A stretch of DNA of 50,622 nucleotides. It comes from an uncultured Porphyromonadaceae bacterium. Lineage in GTDB: Bacteria; Bacteroidota; Bacteroidia; Bacteroidales; Muribaculaceae. Under the pieces are notes generated by a model that was given only the letters and a program-made list of their open reading frames with translations, made no database searches and was not told the origin of the DNA. Shown here piece after piece: positions 44,762 through 50,622 of the stretch (the stretch's first letter is position 1; every line of letters begins with the position of its first letter). The stretch spans positions 1-50,622 of the forward strand of contig CAMWUJ010000013.1 of the NCBI GenBank assembly GCA_947177405.1, written 5' to 3'. The position numbers and the translations under genes were made by a program.

Positions 44762-45532
44762 ATGAGCAATAACTTTACACAAATCATCCGGGATATCCCG
44801 CCTGTCACAAAAAATCTGATAATCATAAATCTGATAATCTGGCTGGCGATGATACTTTTTCCCGGTCAGATCGGAAGCTTCATGGATGCTCATCTCGGAC
44901 TCCACTATTTCTCTTCTTCTCTTTTCAATCCGGTTCAGGTGATCACCTATATGTTTCTTCATTCCACATCAAGCGCACTTCATATCCTTTTCAATATGTT
45001 CACGCTATGGATGTTCGGGCGCGTTCTCGAACAGGTGTGGGGTTCTCGCCGTTTCTTCATCTTCTACATGATCTGCGGTGTGGGGGCCGCTCTCGTGCAG
45101 GAGGGAGTATGGGCTCTGGTATGGGAACATGATTATATCTCAGCCATCGGGCATCAGAACGGCATGACCTACGAGACAATGAGACAGCTTGTGGATGCAG
45201 GCCTGGCAAAGGGAGACCCTGCTCTGACCTCAGCAATGAATTCTTTCAAGGATATGCTTGTCGTGGTTGGTGCTTCCGGTGCTATTTTCGGCCTCCTTCT
45301 CGGATTCGCTTTTGTTTTTCCCGATATGCCTCTCTATCTATTCTTTATCCCTATCCCCATCAAGGCTAAATATATGGTGATAGGATATGGAGTGATTGAA
45401 TTTTTCCTCGGCATCGGAGGAGCACAATCCACTGTGGCTCACTTCGCCCATCTCGGCGGTATGCTCTTCGGTCTTATCCTTCTCCTCTACTGGAAGAAGA
45501 ACGGCACTCTCCGTGGCGGCCGATTCTATTAA
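44762..45532 (+). CDS. Rhomboid-family intramembrane serine protease
   Basis: The 256-residue protein has six to seven membrane segments. Rhomboid landmarks are HILFNMFTLWMFG (the N in the second helix), GASGAIFGLLLGF with the nucleophile Ser in GASG, and HFAHLGGMLFGL with the catalytic His. The Ser-His pair is intact, so the enzyme is probably active; its substrates are unknown. The frame runs 46 codons further upstream, but those codons cover the -7 box, and MSNNFTQIIRDIPPVTKNLI is the typical start. A second rhomboid follows after 17 bases. Confidence 0.94.
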   Translation: MSNNFTQIIRDIPPVTKNLIIINLIIWLAMILFPGQIGSFMDAHLGLHYFSSSLFNPVQVITYMFLHSTSSALHILFNMFTLWMFGRVLEQVWGSRRFFIFYMICGVGAALVQEGVWALVWEHDYISAIGHQNGMTYETMRQLVDAGLAKGDPALTSAMNSFKDMLVVVGASGAIFGLLLGFAFVFPDMPLYLFFIPIPIKAKYMVIGYGVIEFFLGIGGAQSTVAHFAHLGGMLFGLILLLYWKKNGTLRGGRFY

Positions 45533-45549
45533 TATTGCATCACAGATTT

Positions 45550-46404
45550 ATGTGGTTAAAACGTTTCATTAACGAATATCCGGTCTTGTTCCGGATCATT
45601 GCCGTCAACTGCCTGCTCTCGGTAATTTCGGGTATCATGGCTTTCACCGACCCATACGTCGGGGCACTGCTATTGAAAGAGAACCTCACCTTGGCATCTG
45701 ACTGGCATACATCCCTGACCCATCCCTGGACATATATCACATATATGTTCACTCAATTCTCATTCCTGCATCTCCTCTTCAATATGATGTGGCTCTTCTG
45801 GTTCGGGAAGATTTTTCTCTTCAGCAACACACGGAAAAATCTACTCATCACCTATCTTGGAGGAGGATTGACGGGAGCGATCCTGTTCATGGCTGTTGTC
45901 TCCTTTTCACACAACGGGGCCGATTCATATCTCATAGGATCTTCGGCAGCAGTGCTTGCAGTGATGACCACAGCCACTCTTCTTAATCCAAATCTTGAGC
46001 TCCACCTTCTCCTTCTCGGACCCATACGTCTTAAATATGTGGCACTCATTTGCATCGGCTTCACTTTCGCCGGTATCGGAGGAGGGAATGCCGGAGGATT
46101 CTCCGCTCACTTAGGTGGAATCATTTTTGGAATCTGCGTATATTGCTTTATCACACGATCGCCACGTTCCCGAAAATCAGTTTCCTCCATTCCTCTTAAT
46201 CATAACGTGTTATCGATTTTTAGAAAGAAACCGAAGAAGAAGGTACCGGTGGTTCTCCAATCTCCGATAATAAATAAAACAGGTCCGGATCCTGATGACG
46301 AGGCACGCCTCGACACGCTGCTCGACAAGGTGAGGATCTCCGGATATGATTCTCTCACCTCCGCTGAGAAAAGAGAACTAAACGCTATCTCCAGTCGTCT
46401 ATAA
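45550..46404 (+). CDS. Second rhomboid-family protein with C-terminal cytoplasmic tail
   Basis: The 284-residue paralogue keeps HLLFNMMWLFWFG, a GSSA motif (SYLIGSSAAVLAVM) in place of GxSG, and SAHLGGIIFGI with the catalytic His. The nucleophile Ser is present, but the residue after it is Ala instead of Gly, so activity is likely but less sure. About 85 residues at the end are cytoplasmic and basic then acidic (RKKPKKKVPV...DEARLDTLLDKVRISGYDSLTSAEKRELNAIS). The ATG at 45550 is preferred to a TTG at 45535. The pair and the EEP gene are in one direction with short gaps. Confidence 0.9.
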   Translation: MWLKRFINEYPVLFRIIAVNCLLSVISGIMAFTDPYVGALLLKENLTLASDWHTSLTHPWTYITYMFTQFSFLHLLFNMMWLFWFGKIFLFSNTRKNLLITYLGGGLTGAILFMAVVSFSHNGADSYLIGSSAAVLAVMTTATLLNPNLELHLLLLGPIRLKYVALICIGFTFAGIGGGNAGGFSAHLGGIIFGICVYCFITRSPRSRKSVSSIPLNHNVLSIFRKKPKKKVPVVLQSPIINKTGPDPDDEARLDTLLDKVRISGYDSLTSAEKRELNAISSRL

Positions 46405-46432
46405 AACCCATTAAAACAATAATCAGACAATT

Positions 46433-47557
46433 ATGATGTTTCTTGCTTCAATATTCCTGAAACCCGCCGTGAGGATGGCATTTAAGATCTTATCTTTCCT
46501 CCTCTATTTCTTCACACTCCTTGCGGCTTTCGGTGGCTTCGTGAATCCTGCCCATCTGGTGTTTCCGGCTTTCTTTATCACGGCCATGCCCTATTTCGTG
46601 ATCGCTACAACGGTGGTGATAATAATCTGGTTTATATGCGGAAGATGGATCACGGCCGGTATCGGAGTCCTTACACTCCTGATAGCTTGGTCGCCGGTCT
46701 CCACCGCTTGTCCGTTGCATTTCTCGAAAAAAGCCACTCCCGGAGCGGTCACATTCAAGGTGCTCACCTATAATATCCTGCATGGCGACGACCAGCAGAA
46801 AGGGAATGATGTGCCGGGAAACCGATCTTTCGAATATGTGATCAATTCCGGAGCTGACATAGTGTGTCTGCAGGAGATGATTAATCTCAATGATCCCAAT
46901 GAGGTGCATAACCTCGCTCAGTTTAAGGACACACTCAAAAAAGTATATCCCTATTGGGCCGGATCCAATCTCCGAGATCAGAAAGTGCTTTCAAAGTATC
47001 CGATACGCATGATTGATCATGAAGTATTCTTCAAGGCAGGCGACCGGAGCCGCTTCTCTGCCTATAAGGTCACTATCAAGGGACGCGAGCTCACTCTGAT
47101 AAATATGCATCTCAATTCTTATGCACTATCCGACAAGGAGCGAAATATAGTGAAGGATTTCGCTTCGGGAAAGGCCAAGGAGGCGCTCGGTGAATTCAAG
47201 AACGGAATATGGAGCAAGTTCAAGTTCAATCTCCTATATCGCGCAGACCTCGTGAACAACATGAGGATGGCTATCGACAAGGTGAACGGACCGCTGATCA
47301 TCTGCGGAGATTTCAACGATGTGCCCGAATCATACTGCTACCGTCTCCTGAAGGGCGACGACCTCAAAGATGCATACGTAGAGACCGGTTTCGGTCCGCT
47401 GGTGACATATAACCGCCATGCTTTCTGGTTCCATCTCGACCAGATTTTCTATCGCGGTCCTCTCAAAGCTCTCGATGTGGAGAAAGGGAGAATACGTTCC
47501 AGCGACCACTATCCGCTTCTCGCCACTTTTGAATTTACAAATACTAACCAATTCTAA
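46433..47557 (+). CDS. Membrane-anchored endonuclease/exonuclease/phosphatase-family protein
   Basis: The 374-residue protein has three hydrophobic segments in the first 100 residues. A complete EEP catalytic domain follows: VLTYNILHGDD (about 112-122), ADIVCLQEMI with the metal-binding Glu, LINMHLNSY, ICGDFNDVPES and SSDHYPLLATFEF with the final Asp-His. EEP enzymes cut phosphodiester or phosphate bonds in nucleic acids or lipids. The catalytic domain is probably periplasmic (inference). It starts 28 bases after the second rhomboid gene and ends 11 bases before the M3 peptidase gene. Confidence 0.92.
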   Translation: MMFLASIFLKPAVRMAFKILSFLLYFFTLLAAFGGFVNPAHLVFPAFFITAMPYFVIATTVVIIIWFICGRWITAGIGVLTLLIAWSPVSTACPLHFSKKATPGAVTFKVLTYNILHGDDQQKGNDVPGNRSFEYVINSGADIVCLQEMINLNDPNEVHNLAQFKDTLKKVYPYWAGSNLRDQKVLSKYPIRMIDHEVFFKAGDRSRFSAYKVTIKGRELTLINMHLNSYALSDKERNIVKDFASGKAKEALGEFKNGIWSKFKFNLLYRADLVNNMRMAIDKVNGPLIICGDFNDVPESYCYRLLKGDDLKDAYVETGFGPLVTYNRHAFWFHLDQIFYRGPLKALDVEKGRIRSSDHYPLLATFEFTNTNQF

Positions 47558-47568
47558 CAACTTGTCAA

Positions 47569-49677
47569 ATGAAAAAATTTGCAACCCTGGCTCTCGGCGC
47601 TCTCCTGCTGACGGCCGGAAATTTCTCAGTTATGGCACAGGACAGTTCAAATCCATTCCTGCAGTCCTACACCACCAAGTATGGGATTCCTCCCTACGAT
47701 AAAATCAAGGTGTCGGATTTCATCCCCGCCATCAAGGCCGGTATCGAGGAGCAGGATCAGAACCTTTTCAGCATCACGCGCAACCGCGCACTTCCTGATT
47801 TCGACAACACCATCCTTCCTCTTGAAAATCTTTCTCCGATTCTCGAGCGTGTGGCATCGGTGTTCTATCATTATGAGAGCGCTCTCTCCACTCCTGAATT
47901 CGCAGCTATGGCAGAAGAGGCTATCCCTCTGCTTAATGAGGCTGCCAACAAGGTGAATCTGGATGATGCACTCTTCCAGCGCATCAAGGCTGTTTATGAC
48001 AACCGCAACAATCTTAAGCTCACTCCGGTGCAGAAACGTGTGGTGGAGAAATACTACCGTCAGTTTGCCGAGCAGGGCGCGGCTCTATCTCCCGAAAAAA
48101 AGCAGGAGCTTATCAAGGTGAATGAAGAGCTCTCCAAACTTTTCATTCAATTCAACAAGAATCTTCTTGCAGCCACCAACCAGTTCACAGTGGTGGTTTA
48201 TGACGAGAACGACCTTGCGGGTCTCCCCGCTTCTTCAGTGGCTCAAGCTGCCGACGAAGCTAAGAAACGCGGTCTCGACGGCCTATGGGTGTTCACTCTT
48301 CATGCTCCGAGCCGTCTGCCGGTGCTCCAATATGCCGACAACCGCGGCCTGCGCGAGGCTATCTATAAAGGATATACCTCCCTCGCCTCTTCCGGTGAAT
48401 ATTCCAATCTTCCCGTAATTTCACAGATTGTGAAGCTGCGCAATGAGAAGGCCAAGATCATGGGCTTCGATAATTTTGCTCAGATGATGACTTCCAGAGT
48501 TATGGCAAAGACTCCGGAAAATGCCACCAACCTCCTTCTTCAGGTGTTCGAACCAGCTGTAAAACGTAGTGCCGAGGAGGTAGCCGACATGCAGAAAGTG
48601 GTGGATGCCGAAGGTGGAAATTTCAAGATCGCGCCCTGGGATTATTACTACTATGCCGGGAAGGTGAAGAAGCAGAAATATGATCTTGATGAGAATCAGG
48701 TACGTGAATATTTCACTCTTGAAAATGTGCTTCAGGGTATGTTTGATACCACCGAACGTCTCTATGGAATCAAGATGGTGCCCATGAACGACGCGCCCAA
48801 GTATATGGACGAAGTGCAGGTGTATGATGTGGTCGATTCAAAGACAGGCGAGCACGTGGCTGTATGGATGTGCGATTATTTCCCCCGCGATTCAAAACGC
48901 CAGGGTGCATGGATGGAACAACTCCAAAGCGCCGGTATATTTGAGAATGGAGAAGTGCGCCGCCCTATCGTTTATAATGTTGGTAACTTCTCCCGTCCTG
49001 CCGGTGACATGCCCGCACTCCTCACCATCGATGAGGTGGAGACCACTTATCATGAGTTTGGCCATGCCCTCCAGTCTATCCTTTCCCGCGCTCCATATAA
49101 GTCGATCGCCGGTACTAACGTGGACCGCGATTATGTGGAGATGTGTTCTCAGATAAACGAGCATTGGGCCTTTGATCCCGAGGCACTTCGCCGCTATGCC
49201 AAGCATTACAAGACCGGTGAGGTGATGCCTGATTCCCTTATCAACAAGCTGAACGAAAGCAGCAAGTTCAATCAAGGCTTCGTAACTACCGAACTGGCCG
49301 GTGCCGCTCTTCTCGACCTCAAATATGGTGAGCAGCCTGAAGTGGAGGATGTGGTAGCTTTTGAAAAGAAAGTGGCTGATGAGATTGGTATGCCAAAGGA
49401 AATCACATTCCGCTATCGTTCTCCCTATTTCAAGCATATCTTCGGTGATGACGGTTACGCATCGGGCTATTACACTTACCTTTGGAGCCAGGTGCTCGAG
49501 GCTGACGCATGGGAGCTCTTCAAGAAGAAAGGAATCTTCGATAAGAAAACTGCAGATTCTTTCAAGAAGAATATTCTTGAAAGCGGAGACACTGAGGATG
49601 CAATGGTGCTCTTCAAACGCTTCCGTGGTCACGAACCCGACACAAAGGCACTTCTGCGCCTTCGTGGTTTCGAATAA
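47569..49677 (+). CDS. M3-family zinc metallopeptidase (Dcp-like peptidyl-dipeptidase)
   Basis: The 702-residue protein has a signal peptide (MKKFATLALGALLLTAGNFSVMAQ), so it acts in the periplasm or outside. The zinc site HEFGH is at residues 495-499, and the third ligand Glu lies in DYVEMCSQINEHW. The helical N-terminal half and the C-terminal YASGYYTYLWSQVLEADAW are typical of the M3A subfamily (Dcp, oligopeptidase A). Dcp releases dipeptides from the C-terminus of peptides. It is the last gene before a non-coding repeat region. Confidence 0.95.
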   Translation: MKKFATLALGALLLTAGNFSVMAQDSSNPFLQSYTTKYGIPPYDKIKVSDFIPAIKAGIEEQDQNLFSITRNRALPDFDNTILPLENLSPILERVASVFYHYESALSTPEFAAMAEEAIPLLNEAANKVNLDDALFQRIKAVYDNRNNLKLTPVQKRVVEKYYRQFAEQGAALSPEKKQELIKVNEELSKLFIQFNKNLLAATNQFTVVVYDENDLAGLPASSVAQAADEAKKRGLDGLWVFTLHAPSRLPVLQYADNRGLREAIYKGYTSLASSGEYSNLPVISQIVKLRNEKAKIMGFDNFAQMMTSRVMAKTPENATNLLLQVFEPAVKRSAEEVADMQKVVDAEGGNFKIAPWDYYYYAGKVKKQKYDLDENQVREYFTLENVLQGMFDTTERLYGIKMVPMNDAPKYMDEVQVYDVVDSKTGEHVAVWMCDYFPRDSKRQGAWMEQLQSAGIFENGEVRRPIVYNVGNFSRPAGDMPALLTIDEVETTYHEFGHALQSILSRAPYKSIAGTNVDRDYVEMCSQINEHWAFDPEALRRYAKHYKTGEVMPDSLINKLNESSKFNQGFVTTELAGAALLDLKYGEQPEVEDVVAFEKKVADEIGMPKEITFRYRSPYFKHIFGDDGYASGYYTYLWSQVLEADAWELFKKKGIFDKKTADSFKKNILESGDTEDAMVLFKRFRGHEPDTKALLRLRGFE

Positions 49678-49765
49678 TTGACCATATATATAGATGTGAT
49701 ACTCTTTAAGACAAGGATTAATTTCTTGACTGGATTTTTTTAAGACAGGAAATTTTTAAGACAGG

Positions 49766-49812
49766 AGAACAGGAGAAACAGGAGAAAATATCGCTCCTTA
49801 TTCTCCTGTTCT
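49766..49812 (+). terminator. Long hairpin, copy 1 (terminator-like)
   Basis: AGAACAGGAGAA (49766-49777) pairs with TTCTCCTGTTCT (49801-49812), and AGGAG/CTCCT extends it inside. TTTATTTTT follows. It is about 90 bases after the M3 peptidase stop and may end that transcript. The same unit recurs at 50504-50550. Confidence 0.75.
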
Positions 49813-49945
49813 TTTATTTTTCGGTTCTCCCGTTCTCCCGTCTTTTCCTAACTTCACCACTTTTACGATACTTAGATGAATATAAATGATTTTCAGCATT
49901 ATACAATTATGTGAGTTTGATTTAGGGTGACGCAATGACGAAATA

Positions 49946-50039
49946 TGGAAATGTAGAGAAAAAATTACTCCGAATGGCTTCTGTGAAATTCTGTTCTTTC
50001 TGAGTCTTAGCTTGGCCATGCCAAGCGATTCTGTGGGCT
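49946..50039. repeat. 94-base direct repeat, copy 1, with central GCTTGGC-CAT-GCCAAGC stem
   Basis: The unit begins ATGGAAATGT and ends TCTGTGGGC. It differs from copy 2 at only a few bases near its left end. A perfect 7-bp hairpin with a CAT loop lies at 50011-50027. Confidence 0.8.
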
Positions 50040-50180
50040 CTATTCCTTTTATTACGGATATTTAGGGAAAGACTACCACAGAAACGTTACAGCGCCTTGC
50101 GCTTTCACTCGCTCACAGAAATATCAGAATTTCACAGAAGGATCCGAAATGGTTTTTTAATTCGAAATGATAATTTTATA

Positions 50181-50274
50181 ATGGAAATGTTGAGAAAAAA
50201 ATACTCCGCATGGCTTCTGTGAAATTCTGTTCTTTCTGAGTCTTAGCTTGGCCATGCCAAGCGATTCTGTGGGC
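50181..50274. repeat. 94-base direct repeat, copy 2
   Basis: This has the same length and boundaries as the unit at 49946-50039, and the hairpin GCTTGGC-CAT-GCCAAGC is kept at 50246-50262. Conservation is highest over the right-hand 70 bases. Confidence 0.8.
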
Positions 50275-50503
50275 ACAATTCCCTTTATTACAAACAATTA
50301 TAAAAGATGTGTGTGGGTGTAATTCCTTTTTATTCCTGATAATTAGGGAAAGATTACCACAGAAGCCATGACTTCGTCACTATTTGAGACATAAAATGAC
50401 TATGCTTAGTTTTCAGTAATATACGATAATTAAAGGATGAGTTAGGGTGCCGCAATGACGAAGTCAGGAGGAAATTTTAAGCCCGGATATTTTTTAAGAC
50501 GGG

Positions 50504-50550
50504 AGAACAGGAGAAACAGGAGATCATATCGCTCCTTATTCTCCTGTTCT
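50504..50550 (+). repeat. Long hairpin, copy 2
   Basis: AGAACAGGAGAA (50504-50515) pairs with TTCTCCTGTTCT (50539-50550) as in copy 1 and TTTATTTT follows. A further partial copy of the trailing GGTTCTCCCGTTCTCCCG phrase runs to the window end. There is no gene just upstream for it to terminate. Confidence 0.75.
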
Positions 50551-50622
50551 TTTATTTTCCGGTTCTCCCATTCTCCTGTCTTTTTATTTTTCGGTTCTCC
50601 CGTTCTCCCGTCTTTTTATTTT

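Larger units (their letters stand above)
49678..50622. other. Repeat-rich non-coding region after the M3 peptidase gene
   Basis: No credible gene is present in 945 bases. The region is built from duplicated blocks: a 94-base unit (49946-50039 and 50181-50274), a long hairpin (49766-49812 and 50504-50550), and shorter shared phrases such as GGGAAAGA(C/T)TACCACAGAA and CGCAATGACGAA. The order of blocks differs between copies, so it is not a simple tandem array. No tRNA or CRISPR spacing is seen. Confidence 0.7.

Noticed and set aside
48892..49632. 246-codon open frame on the minus strand opposite the M3 peptidase
   Set aside because: It covers the zinc-site region of a well-supported gene and has no start signals of its own.
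49678..50622. CRISPR array
   Set aside because: Repeats are long, only two copies each and irregularly spaced, and no cas gene is near.

Overview
The window reads as a chromosome segment from a gut-type Bacteroidales, most like Muribaculaceae (inference). Three observations support this. Promoters fit the Bacteroidetes pattern TTTG-N19/20-TAnnTTTG in front of pnp, the HU gene, gldE and a secreted-protein gene. The housekeeping genes are Bacteroidetes types: gldE with a phosphopantetheinyl transferase, an OMP_b-brl-type receptor, a DUF4369/thioredoxin-like lipoprotein, paired rhomboids and TIGR02757. Secreted proteins end in the Bacteroidales-style YYNLQGMRV tail.

Layout. 1-2483 is accessory DNA: the tail of one AAA/PD-(D/E)XK protein, a complete paralogue, and an MntA-HepT type toxin-antitoxin pair. 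2507-7275 holds an OPT transporter and a TonB-receptor-like outer-membrane protein, each ended by a strong terminator. 7276-18281 is a defence-type island, described below. 18406-30488 carries secreted proteins, glyS, a LemA lipoprotein, an FKBP lipoprotein, an S9 peptidase, a small lipoprotein, a TIGR02757 protein, a GHL10 glycosidase-like lipoprotein and a Sel1-repeat protein. 30577-38458 is mostly minus strand: an XRE regulator, a PPTase, gldE, an AddA-like helicase-nuclease, a SUI1 factor and a thioredoxin-like lipoprotein. 38529-49677 holds pnp, a BI-1 protein, argS, HU, two rhomboids, an EEP-family protein and an M3 peptidase. 49678-50622 is non-coding and rich in repeats.

Main discovery. 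The island is one tight operon of seven genes behind what looks like a retron ncRNA. The RT carries both retron hallmarks (NAxxH at residues 111-115 and VTG at 259-261) plus YADD. Directly upstream, 7781-7799 and 7973-7989 form an a1/a2-type inverted repeat with 12 perfect pairs and more beyond. They enclose msr-like hairpins and end 9 nt before the RT start. A -7 box lies just before this ncRNA.

Instead of a retron effector I recognise, the RT is followed, with ATGA overlaps, by proteins that resemble a two-component relay. These are a degenerate GHKL (histidine-kinase ATPase)-like protein, a pseudo-receiver, and an intact receiver domain fused to a C-terminal HEPN-like RNxxxH domain. Then come a RecD/Pif1-like SF1B helicase, a TPR protein and a WYL regulator. 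My working model is inference: RT-msDNA and helicase/TPR sense phage or DNA damage, the receiver-HEPN protein is a toxic RNase effector, and the WYL protein represses the operon through a GCGAAC palindrome at the promoter. I know of no described retron with this set of partners.
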